Under the pieces are notes generated by a model that was not told where the DNA came from, did not search any database, and saw only the letters and a list, made by a program, of their open reading frames with translations. Source: Paeniglutamicibacter kerguelensis (GTDB taxonomy: Bacteria; Actinomycetota; Actinomycetes; Actinomycetales; Micrococcaceae). From it: a stretch of 64,000 bases of DNA. The DNA lies in the NCBI RefSeq assembly GCF_017876535.1, contig NZ_JAGIOF010000001.1, positions 3,410,001 to 3,474,000 of the forward strand. The letters are read 5' to 3'. Position 1 is the stretch's first letter, and each line of letters opens with the position of its first letter. The position numbers and the translations under genes are program-made. This document shows positions 26,566 to 34,042 of this stretch, piece by piece.

Positions 26566-27390
26566 CTAGGCCTCGAGAAGCTCCCCTTGGACGGCGCCCG
26601 GCGTCTGACCAACCTCTTTGCGGAATGCCGCCACAAAAGCGCTCACCGAAAGGTATCCGACTCGTCGGGCAACCTGTCCGACCGGAAGGCCATCAAGCAA
26701 CAGGTTCATGGCGATGCGCAGCCTGGCCTGCAGGCGCCACTGGGCGAATGTCATGCCCGTTTCCCGGATAAAAAGGCGCGAGAGATTGCGCGGGCTGGCT
26801 CCCACGCGGAAACCCCACAGTTCGAGCGTGCAGTCCTCCGCAGGGTCGTCGAGGATGCCTCGGGCGACCGTGCGCAACCGGTCATCTTCCGGCAGCACAA
26901 TGTCCACGACGCGCAGGTCGGTCGGGCGCAGCATGCGGAATGCTACGCTCTCGGTGTCCCGCCGCAGCGAAAGATCGTCGTCGTTGCGCTCAAAATGCAG
27001 AAGAAGTTCCTGCAGCACGGTCGGCATGGCAATCGCGGTGGGGCCGGTTCCCGGCGCGGCACCCAGTTGGGCATGGAAATAGGTGCAACGGAATTCCGCG
27101 CGGGGCCCGGCCAGAACCGCATGGTCCTCGCCCGCCGGCACGAACAGGCCGAGCCCCGGGGGAACCATGAATACGCCGTGGCCGGTTTCCACTGTCAGCA
27201 CGCCCCGGCTCCCCCACAGCACCTCGTGAAAGTTCTGGTGCCAATGCGATTCCCAGGCTTGGCCGGAGGGCGTGGTGAAGAGGCTGGTGTGCACGCGATA
27301 GAAGCGCGGGCAGGAGCTATCGAAGCACGTCGCAGACGCATCGGTTGGTGCTTGACGCTCGGCCATGACGGCCAGGGGTGCAGATGCCAT
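26566..27390 (-). CDS. AraC-family transcriptional regulator
   Basis: A 274-residue regulator with an N-terminal cupin-like sensor region (about 30-130) and two C-terminal AraC helix-turn-helices (about 190-270), including GQVARRVGYLSVSAFVAAFR. The ATG at 27390 is chosen over a TTG four codons upstream. It lies just upstream of the siderophore uptake operon on the same strand, with iron-box-like sequences before it. It may activate uptake when the siderophore is bound, as AraC-type siderophore regulators do; the effector is not readable. Confidence 0.88.
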   Translation of the reverse strand: MASAPLAVMAERQAPTDASATCFDSSCPRFYRVHTSLFTTPSGQAWESHWHQNFHEVLWGSRGVLTVETGHGVFMVPPGLGLFVPAGEDHAVLAGPRAEFRCTYFHAQLGAAPGTGPTAIAMPTVLQELLLHFERNDDDLSLRRDTESVAFRMLRPTDLRVVDIVLPEDDRLRTVARGILDDPAEDCTLELWGFRVGASPRNLSRLFIRETGMTFAQWRLQARLRIAMNLLLDGLPVGQVARRVGYLSVSAFVAAFRKEVGQTPGAVQGELLEA

Positions 27391-27407
27391 TGGGACCGCC
27401 AATTTAG

Positions 27408-27460
27408 GAAGGATAGCCTTGCGTTATTGATACTAACAGCAGCAGGGTTGCCTAATAATG
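27408..27460. promoter_or_regulatory. two weak DtxR/IdeR-like boxes
   Basis: 27408-27426 (core AAGGATAGCCTTGCG) and 27442-27460 (core AGGGTTGCCTAA) each match about two thirds of the iron-box consensus, including the GCCT centre. They lie between the AraC regulator and the divergent Xis-like gene, so the regulator may be iron-repressed. Confidence 0.45.
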
Positions 27461-27511
27461 TGTTGCGTGGTGTTCAAAGTTGCTGCTCCGTGCGACGGAT
27501 ACGATGGAAGC

Positions 27512-27922
27512 ATGCCTTCTCCGACCACGTCTCTAGCCAAGGCCGCTTCGTTCCCCGCCTTGGAGCCGAAGCTCGCCACCAAGCTGGCAGCAGCCCTCGA
27601 CGAATCCGCCGACACGACGATTTTCGTCAACGGCACTGCCCTGCAACTGCCGGACACGGCCCACACGGCACTCATCGAGGTCCTGCACAGGATGTCTCGC
27701 GGGGATGAGGTGAGCATCAGCACCGTCGAGTCCCTGCTCAATACGTCCCAGGCGGCCCACATGGCAGGCATCTCGCCGAGCTACCTGCGCAAGCTCACCG
27801 ATTCCGGAGTCATCCCGGTTGAGTACCGCGGCACGCACCGACGCATCCGCCCCGCGGCGATCGAGGCGTGGCTGGAAACCCGCGAACATCCCCAGGACGG
27901 CAACGTGGAAAACGTGGAATAG
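27512..27922 (+). CDS. small excisionase-like helix-turn-helix protein
   Basis: A 136-residue protein. The C-terminal half (about 70-125) holds a MerR/excisionase-type HTH: STVESLLNTSQAAHMAGISP then YLRKLTDSGVIPVEYRGTHR. The N-terminal half looks like an antitoxin-type dimerisation region. Such proteins are often antitoxins next to a PIN-domain toxin, but no toxin gene follows; the next gene is a lipoprotein. It could be an orphan antitoxin or a stand-alone regulator. ATG at 27512 with a weak GGAAG upstream. Confidence 0.7.
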   Translation: MPSPTTSLAKAASFPALEPKLATKLAAALDESADTTIFVNGTALQLPDTAHTALIEVLHRMSRGDEVSISTVESLLNTSQAAHMAGISPSYLRKLTDSGVIPVEYRGTHRRIRPAAIEAWLETREHPQDGNVENVE

Positions 27923-28014
27923 GCCAAAACGCAACTTTTCCGCGCTTCACTCCGCAGGCCCGGAATCCCTACCGTGGGCACAAGTGTCCGCGAATCCCGA
28001 CCCAGGAGGTCAAC

Positions 28015-28656
28015 GTGTTTCTCCACCACAGGTCCGCGCGCCATGCGACGGTTTTGCTCGCCGGTTTGCTCGGCTTGGCCTTGAGCGGCTGCGCGCCCGC
28101 AGAGCCTCCGGTGCCGGGGAGCACCTCCGCCATCCAGTCCCCGAGCGACACCGCCATCGCGAGTCCGGCACCGACCGTGAGCGCAAGCGCTTCCAGCCCA
28201 GTAGCATCGTCGAGCCCCTCCAGCCCGTCGGCATCGCCCAGCACCACGACGGCGAAGCTCACGGTGTTCTACGTGGAGGTGGATGACCCAGAGGGGGCCT
28301 CGGGACCGACGATCGGCTGCGGGGACACCCTGGTGGCCACCGAGACCGGCCCGGTCGCATTCACCAACAAGGTCGAGGCGGCAATGAACGCCCTGCTGAA
28401 GGACAACGCCGCGACCCACGGGGAGTCGGGACTCAAGAACGCCGTGGCCGCATCCGACCTGCGCTACAAGTCCTCCTCAGTGAAGGGCGACCAGGTCACG
28501 GTCAACCTCACGGGAACCGTGATGTCGGGCGGCACCTGCGATGACCCGCGCATCATCGAGCAGCTGAAATACACGGCAAAGGTCGCCGCGGGCGTGGGCA
28601 GCGCGAGGATCCTGGTCAATGGATCGAACATTGAAGAATTGCTGAGCCAAAAATAG
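28015..28656 (+). CDS. GerMN-domain lipoprotein
   Basis: A 213-residue secreted lipoprotein. The GTG at 28015 is set by AGGAGG five bases upstream. The signal peptide ends in lipobox LSGC, followed by a Ser/Pro/Ala-rich linker of about 60 residues and a GerMN-like domain (about 85-210) with FTNKVEAAMNALL and DQVTVNLTGTV. GerMN domains are found in envelope proteins, for example next to two-component LpqB systems; the exact role here is unknown. Monocistronic by spacing. Confidence 0.75.
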   Translation: MFLHHRSARHATVLLAGLLGLALSGCAPAEPPVPGSTSAIQSPSDTAIASPAPTVSASASSPVASSSPSSPSASPSTTTAKLTVFYVEVDDPEGASGPTIGCGDTLVATETGPVAFTNKVEAAMNALLKDNAATHGESGLKNAVAASDLRYKSSSVKGDQVTVNLTGTVMSGGTCDDPRIIEQLKYTAKVAAGVGSARILVNGSNIEELLSQK

Positions 28657-28661
28657 AAAAC

Positions 28662-28694
28662 TGTTGACTCACAGACAACAAATGTTGATAGGGT
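28662..28694 (+). promoter_or_regulatory. promoter with overlapping dyad
   Basis: TTGACT (28664-28669) and TAGGGT (28689-28694) could be -35 and -10 hexamers with a 19-bp spacer; GATAGG at 28687 gives 17 bp. The expected transcription start falls at or next to the GTG at 28701, so the mRNA may be leaderless. TGTTG (28662) and CAACA (28676) form a repeat across the -35 region, a possible operator. Confidence 0.45.
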
Positions 28695-28700
28695 GCGGGT

Positions 28701-29987
28701 GTGAAGTCACAACTTGAAGCAGACATGAGCGGCGAATCCGAGCTGGCGCTTGCACGCGCCGAGTCCCTTTCACGCCATGAGACGTTGTTCTCCGAACGCG
28801 CCTCCCACATCAAGCAGTCGGCAGTGCGAGACGTCTTTGAACTCTCGCTCGACCCGACGCTTGTCTCGCTGGCCGGCGGCAACCCATACCTGCAATCGCT
28901 GCCGCTGGCCAAGCTCGGCGAGATGGCCAACCGGCTGATCGTCGAAGAGGGCATGAGCGCCCTCCAGTACGGCAGCGGCCAGGGCACCGAGGAATTGCGC
29001 GCGCAGATCTGCGAGGTGATGGCGGAGGAAGGCATCACCGACGCGCACCCCGACAACATCGTGATCACCACCGGGTCCCAGTCCGCCCAGGACGTCGCCT
29101 GCAAGGTGTTCTGCAACCCGGGCGACACCGTGCTCTGCGAGGACCCCACCTATGTGGGTGCGCTGAACACCTTCGAGGCCTACCAGGCCAAGGTCGAGCC
29201 GATCGCCACCGACGAACACGGGCTGATCCCCTCGGCCCTGACCGAGCGCATCGCGGAACTGCGCCAGGCCGGCGCCAACATCAAGTTCCTCTACACGATC
29301 CCCAACTTCAACAACCCCTCCGGCATCACGCTGGCCGCCGAACGCCGCCAGGAAATCGTGGACATCTGCGCCGCCGAGAACATCCTGGTGCTGGAGGACA
29401 ACCCCTACGGCATGCTGCGCTACTCCGGCGAGCCCATCAAGCCGCTGCGGGCAGGCAACCCGAACCACGTGATCTACATGGGCTCGTTCTCCAAGATCCT
29501 GGCCCCCGGCCTGCGCATCGGCTGGGCACTGGTTCCGGAGCACCTTTTCCGCCGCTTCTACCTTGCGGCCGAAGCCGTCTCGCTCTGCCCCGCAACGCTG
29601 AACCAGATGCTGATCAGCGAATACCTCAAGGGCCACGACTGGCGCGGACAGATCGACGAGTACCGCGCGCTCTACTCGGCACGCTGCGAGGCGATGCTTG
29701 AGGCGCTCGATGAGCACATGCCGGAGGGTGTCCAGTACACCCGCCCGGAGGGCGGCTTCTTCATCTGGGTGACGCTGCCGGAGGGAATCGACACCTACTC
29801 GCTGCTGGCCAAGGGCATCGAGGCCGGAGTGGTGTTCATCCCGGGTGCCGCCTTCAGCCCGCACGACGCACCGAGCCACCGGCTGCGCCTTGCCTTCAGC
29901 GCCGTGCCCGAGGAAAAGATCCGCGAGGGCGTCAGGCGCTTGGCGCCGGTGCTCGAACGAGCCATCGCCGAGAACGACGCGCGCTAG
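28701..29987 (+). CDS. PLP-dependent aminotransferase, class I/II (LysN/MocR-like)
   Basis: A 428-residue fold-type I aminotransferase. The PLP lysine lies in YMGSFSKILAPGLRIGW, the conserved Asn in YTIPNFNNPSG and the Asp in EDNPYGMLRYSG. The sequence resembles the 2-aminoadipate/aromatic aminotransferase branch without a GntR domain. The GTG at 28701 may be used leaderlessly; an ATG at 28725 is the alternative. The amino-donor range is unknown. Monocistronic or with the following DUF503 gene (59-bp gap). Confidence 0.88.
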   Translation: MKSQLEADMSGESELALARAESLSRHETLFSERASHIKQSAVRDVFELSLDPTLVSLAGGNPYLQSLPLAKLGEMANRLIVEEGMSALQYGSGQGTEELRAQICEVMAEEGITDAHPDNIVITTGSQSAQDVACKVFCNPGDTVLCEDPTYVGALNTFEAYQAKVEPIATDEHGLIPSALTERIAELRQAGANIKFLYTIPNFNNPSGITLAAERRQEIVDICAAENILVLEDNPYGMLRYSGEPIKPLRAGNPNHVIYMGSFSKILAPGLRIGWALVPEHLFRRFYLAAEAVSLCPATLNQMLISEYLKGHDWRGQIDEYRALYSARCEAMLEALDEHMPEGVQYTRPEGGFFIWVTLPEGIDTYSLLAKGIEAGVVFIPGAAFSPHDAPSHRLRLAFSAVPEEKIREGVRRLAPVLERAIAENDAR

Positions 29988-30046
29988 GAACGGCCCACAG
30001 CCCGGTCCGCGCAGCAATGCTACGGCGTATGACGCATGCTGTATCC

Positions 30047-30343
30047 ATGTGGTTTGGATGGATCGAGTTCGACCTGTTGCTGGGCGAGGTTCACTCGCTC
30101 AAGGGCAAGCGCTCCGTCGTGCGCCCGATCATGGCCGAGATCAAGCGCCGGTTCGAGGTTTCCGTTGCGGAGACCGGAGAGTTGGAGCTGCACCGGCGCG
30201 CCGGGGTGGCAGCGGGACTTGTCGCTGCCGACGCCGCGCACGTGATCGAGGTGCTCGACGGCATCGAGCGGCTGGTCGCGGCGCGACCGGACGTGGAATT
30301 GCTCAATGCCCGGCGTCGGCTGCATTCCTCCGAGGACGAATAG
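30047..30343 (+). CDS. DUF503 family protein (YlxP-like)
   Basis: A 98-residue protein beginning MWFGWIEFDLLLGEVHSLKG, then KRSVVRPIMAEIKRRF: the full DUF503 domain. The start is placed at MWFGW by family comparison; upstream in-frame ATGs lack a ribosome binding site and family similarity. Bacillus YlxP/RbfA-region relatives have been linked to ribosome function, but the role is not firmly established. Here it stands alone after an aminotransferase gene. Confidence 0.85.
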   Translation: MWFGWIEFDLLLGEVHSLKGKRSVVRPIMAEIKRRFEVSVAETGELELHRRAGVAAGLVAADAAHVIEVLDGIERLVAARPDVELLNARRRLHSSEDE

Positions 30344-30354
30344 CCGCTCCAGTA

Positions 30355-30383
30355 CACGGCCGGGGGCCTGTCTGCCGGCCGTG
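30355..30383. terminator. hairpin between convergent genes
   Basis: CACGGCCGG (30355-30363) and CCGGCCGTG (30375-30383) are perfect nine-base arms around an 11-base loop, located between the DUF503 gene and the end of the lactate permease gene. Confidence 0.7.
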
Positions 30384-30385
30384 GG

Positions 30386-31849
30386 CTAATGGATCACCCA
30401 GGTGACCACGCCCAGCAGGGTGCACACGCACGCCAGCAGCGCGGCGATCTTCGGGGCGACCCACGCGGTGACCTCCTGCTCTCCGGGGTGTTCGGCGTCC
30501 GGATCCGAGTCCCGTCCCGGGTCCAGCGCGGCCATTTCGTAGGCCAGCAGGATCCGCGAGGGGGCCAGCATGGTCGCCATGGATGCGGCCACGTTGGAGG
30601 CCGCCACCAGCTGCAGCACCGAGGATCCCATGGCCAGCGCCGCCTGCGCCTGGGTGGCGGCCAGCATCGAGTTCGCCCCGGTGTTGGAGCCGGAGATGAA
30701 GCCCGCGAACCCGCCGGCGATGGGCCCCAGCACCAGGTAGGCGGGGCCCATCGCGGCAAGGGTCGAGCCCAGTTCCTGCCCCATGCCCGAAAGCGCCAGG
30801 ATTGCGCCGAGCACCGTGAAGGCGCCGGTGGTCACCCCGACGGGGATCCACGAACGGTAGGCAGCATGCATCCGGCTTCCCAGGGGACGTGCATTGGTTC
30901 CCCGTTCCGGGGCGAGGTGGTGCGCGACCAGGCAGGCAATCAGCAGCCACACTCCTCCGCTGGCCAGTGCCCGCTTGGACAGCGAAGCGTCCATTCCCAT
31001 GGTGGCAAGCCTGGCCAGCAAGAGGCCGGCGGTGAGCACGCCGTAGGGCAGCAACGAGCGCAGCACCTGCGGCCCGGCCGGAACCAGGCTGCCGGCGATC
31101 TTGAAGGCAGCCAGGTGCACCAGAATCACCACCAGCGAGCCGACGATTCCGGCCGGGGGCGTGCCCATGAGCAGGTTCGCGGCAAGGATTCCGCAGTTGA
31201 GCAGCAGCGCGGCGGCAACCAGGTGGGCCAGCAGGCGGCCGGGGCGTTCGGCCCCGCGGCGCAGCACCAGCCAACAGGTGAGTGCCGAACCCAGCATGAC
31301 GGGCGGGCTCAGCAGCGCGGAGCGGACACCCATGTCTTGCAGGCTCAGGCCGGCCAGGTCCGCGGCCACCAGCGTGCCCGGGCCCAGTGCTCCCCACGGA
31401 ACCGCCACCAGGCCCAGCAGGCTGAGGACCGCGGCGCGCCGCACGTCGTGGCCCAGCCGCAGCAGCAACGGGACACCCACCGTCACACCGATCCCGAACC
31501 CTGTCACGGATTCTGCGAAGGGCACCAGCCCGAACACCACCAGCACCGTGCCGGCCTGCGGGTGCGAGGCGCTGCGACCCAGCCAACCGGAGATGCTGGC
31601 CATGGCACCGGTCTCCGTGGTGATGCGGGAGAGCAGCACGCCGCCAAAGAGGATCAGCAGCACCTCGATGATGGTCGGCCCGAAGAGCACCCCCGCGTCC
31701 AGCCACTTTCCGGGGCCGGCGGGGAAGAACACCAGGGCCACGGCCAGCCCCGTGGCCAGGGACCAGAGCGCCATGTTGACGGCCTTCGCCCGGGCAAGGA
31801 ACAGTGCCATGGCCACCACGATGGGCAGGGCGGCTGCGATGGCCAACAT
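30386..31849 (-). CDS. lctP: L-lactate permease family transporter
   Basis: A 487-residue integral membrane protein with about twelve helices. GLVPFAESVTGFGIGVTVGV, LGLVAVPWGALGPGT and SGSNTGANSMLAATQ are hallmark stretches of the LctP/LldP family, which imports L-lactate and related 2-hydroxy acids with protons. No lactate dehydrogenase genes are adjacent, so the substrate may be lactate, glycolate or another hydroxy acid. Start at 31849. Monocistronic, ending in the hairpin shared with DUF503. Confidence 0.87.
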   Translation of the reverse strand: MLAIAAALPIVVAMALFLARAKAVNMALWSLATGLAVALVFFPAGPGKWLDAGVLFGPTIIEVLLILFGGVLLSRITTETGAMASISGWLGRSASHPQAGTVLVVFGLVPFAESVTGFGIGVTVGVPLLLRLGHDVRRAAVLSLLGLVAVPWGALGPGTLVAADLAGLSLQDMGVRSALLSPPVMLGSALTCWLVLRRGAERPGRLLAHLVAAALLLNCGILAANLLMGTPPAGIVGSLVVILVHLAAFKIAGSLVPAGPQVLRSLLPYGVLTAGLLLARLATMGMDASLSKRALASGGVWLLIACLVAHHLAPERGTNARPLGSRMHAAYRSWIPVGVTTGAFTVLGAILALSGMGQELGSTLAAMGPAYLVLGPIAGGFAGFISGSNTGANSMLAATQAQAALAMGSSVLQLVAASNVAASMATMLAPSRILLAYEMAALDPGRDSDPDAEHPGEQEVTAWVAPKIAALLACVCTLLGVVTWVIH

Positions 31850-32071
31850 GTCTTGGTTACCCCTTTGGATTGCTCGTGGCGGTTCTAAGAAGCACGCCCT
31901 CCGGGCTGATTCCTTCGAGGCCGAGACTACCCGTGCAGCTGGATTCTGGCCGATTCCGGGGCTGCCGTCGGCTTCACATCCATGACACGGGGCCCGAAAC
32001 CCGTCGGCCTGTTTGATGGAGGTGAACAGATCGGCGGATTCCGGGCCCCTGGTTCGGGGTGGAGTGATCTC

Positions 32072-32542
32072 CTAGGCCATGCGGCGGGCGGGGGCCGTGC
32101 TCCTGCCCAGGATCAGCCCGAGTGCTGCCATGCCCACGCCGAGGGCAAAGTGCAGCACGTTGTCCGCGGAGTTGACGGGGACGAAGTTGGCGGCACTGGC
32201 CTGGTCGATGAAAACTCCGTAGAACCCGAGAACCAGGTAGATCACGCCTCCGATGACCAGGAAACGCTTGGCCGCCACCGCGCTGCGCCAGAGCGTCAGT
32301 CCTGCGATCCCGAAGACCAGGTGCACGATGTTGTGCAGCACCGAGACCTGGAAGATCCCCAGCAGCATGGAGCCGGAGTGGTGTCCGGCCATGCCGAGGT
32401 GCTCCGTGTTGCTGGTGATTCCCGGAATGAATCCCAGGATGCCGACCAGCAGGAAAACCGCGCCCACGACCAGCGCCGCGTATTGCACGAGGCTGTGGCG
32501 GGTCGGTGTGTGATGGGCCGAGCTGGCATGTGCCGTAGCCAT
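32072..32542 (-). CDS. DUF4383 membrane protein
   Basis: A 156-residue protein with four membrane segments. LHNIVHLVFGIAGLTLW and NSADNVLHFALGVGMAALG are characteristic of DUF4383. The function is unknown. Start at 32542 with AAGGAG seven bases upstream; the longer open frame lacks such support. It has 30 to 50 N-terminal polar, His-rich residues. Confidence 0.82.
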   Translation of the reverse strand: MATAHASSAHHTPTRHSLVQYAALVVGAVFLLVGILGFIPGITSNTEHLGMAGHHSGSMLLGIFQVSVLHNIVHLVFGIAGLTLWRSAVAAKRFLVIGGVIYLVLGFYGVFIDQASAANFVPVNSADNVLHFALGVGMAALGLILGRSTAPARRMA

Positions 32543-32670
32543 GGTTGACTCCTTGAATCCCTTGGTTGTCCAACGCCGGTTGCGTTGCAGACACAGGGTA
32601 TTCGGAGTGCCGCGCCCCACGGATTGGGCGCCGGGAACAAAACTTTCCGGGGCGGGCGCCGCTCCACCGC

Positions 32671-33975
32671 CTACGGGCGGATGCCGTCGATGTCCATCTC
32701 CAGGTGCAGCGGGCCGCGCAGGATCGGGCTGATCCGGTACGGCGGCGGGTCGGTGACAAGCCGCGGGTTCTGCAGCCGCCTGGCCATCTCGGTGAGCGCG
32801 ACCTGGGCCTCCAACCGGGCAAGGGGTGCACCGAAGCACATGTGGATGCCGCCGCCGAAGCCGAGGTGCTCGTTGTTTTCCCGCTCCGGCACAAAGTTGT
32901 CCGGGTCGGAAACATGGCCGGGGTCGCGGTTGCCGGCACCCAGGACCAGCGTGATGGCGGATCCCTCGGGGATGGTGGTGCCGGCGACCTCGATGTCGGC
33001 GAGCGCCGTGCGGAAGGGCACGAAGTGCACCGGGGGTTCGTAGCGCAGCAGTTCCTCAACCATCGGAATGGCAAGGTCCGGATCGTCGCGCAGCCGCTGG
33101 AGCACCTCGGGGTGGCGCAGCAGGGTCAGCGCGCCGTTGGAGATCAGGTTGACCGTGGTCTCGTGGCCCGCGATGAGCAGCAGCAGCCCGACGCTGACCA
33201 GTTCCTCGGTGGTCATCCGGCCTTCGGGGCCGTCGTCGGTGGCCATGGCGGAGAGCATGTCGGTGCCGGGGTTTTCCTGGTGCGCAGCGACGAGCTCGCT
33301 CATGAAGGCGTTCAGTTCCTTGCCCGCCTCCTCGCCGCGCGCCTTCTGCGTTTCGGGGTCCAGGCTGGGGTCCGTGGATTGCAGTGCCATGTCCACCCAC
33401 ACACGGAAGCGGGCTTTGTCTTCGTCGGGGACCCCCAGCAGCTCGCAGATCACCGACACGGGGAACGGGTAGGCCAGGTCCTCGACGAAGTCGATCCGCT
33501 CCTTTCCCTCCATGGCGTCGATCAAATCGGTGACCAGCTGCAGCATCTTGGGTTCCAGGTCCGCGATTCGCCGCGGCGAATTCGGCGGCCCGAAATGCCG
33601 CATGGCCAGACGCCTCATGCGGTCATGGTCGGGCGGATCCATCAGCAGGAAGGTCTTGGACATCGGCCGCCCGCCTTCCCCTTCCACTTCCCCGTCCCCC
33701 TCGGCTTCTGCTGCAGCCGCGGCTTCGATGCTCTCCTCGGCGCCGCGCACCCCGGCCGCTTCGGCCGCCATCGCCAACGCGTGGGGGTTGTTGGACAGGT
33801 CCGAGCTGACCCTTGGGTCGTGCAACAGCGAGACGATTTCCGCGTAGGTGCTCACCAGATAGGCGCCGTCCGGCAACTGGCTCACCGGCGTCTTGCGCAT
33901 CTCCTGATACAGCGGATAGGGGTTGGGCCTGTGGGAGTAGTCGAGGACCTGGTCCCAGATGCTTGACTCGGTCAT
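32671..33975 (-). CDS. cytochrome P450
   Basis: A 434-residue bacterial class P450. The I-helix is LLIAGHETT, the K-helix E-x-x-R is EELLRYEPP, and the heme loop is FGGGIHMCFGAPLAR with the proximal Cys. DPPDHDRMRRL is the C-helix. An unusual Ala/Glu/Gly-rich acidic insertion occupies about residues 68-103, before the C-helix. Substrate unknown. The ferredoxin-reductase fusion encoded 67 bp upstream is the obvious redox partner, so the two form a self-sufficient oxidation module (class I electron chain). Confidence 0.93.
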   Translation of the reverse strand: MTESSIWDQVLDYSHRPNPYPLYQEMRKTPVSQLPDGAYLVSTYAEIVSLLHDPRVSSDLSNNPHALAMAAEAAGVRGAEESIEAAAAAEAEGDGEVEGEGGRPMSKTFLLMDPPDHDRMRRLAMRHFGPPNSPRRIADLEPKMLQLVTDLIDAMEGKERIDFVEDLAYPFPVSVICELLGVPDEDKARFRVWVDMALQSTDPSLDPETQKARGEEAGKELNAFMSELVAAHQENPGTDMLSAMATDDGPEGRMTTEELVSVGLLLLIAGHETTVNLISNGALTLLRHPEVLQRLRDDPDLAIPMVEELLRYEPPVHFVPFRTALADIEVAGTTIPEGSAITLVLGAGNRDPGHVSDPDNFVPERENNEHLGFGGGIHMCFGAPLARLEAQVALTEMARRLQNPRLVTDPPPYRISPILRGPLHLEMDIDGIRP

Positions 33976-34042
33976 GATGCTGGCTCCTTGGTTCGTGCGG
34001 AGGATTGGCGGGCACCGGCCCTCAACGGCCGGCAGGGGGAAG

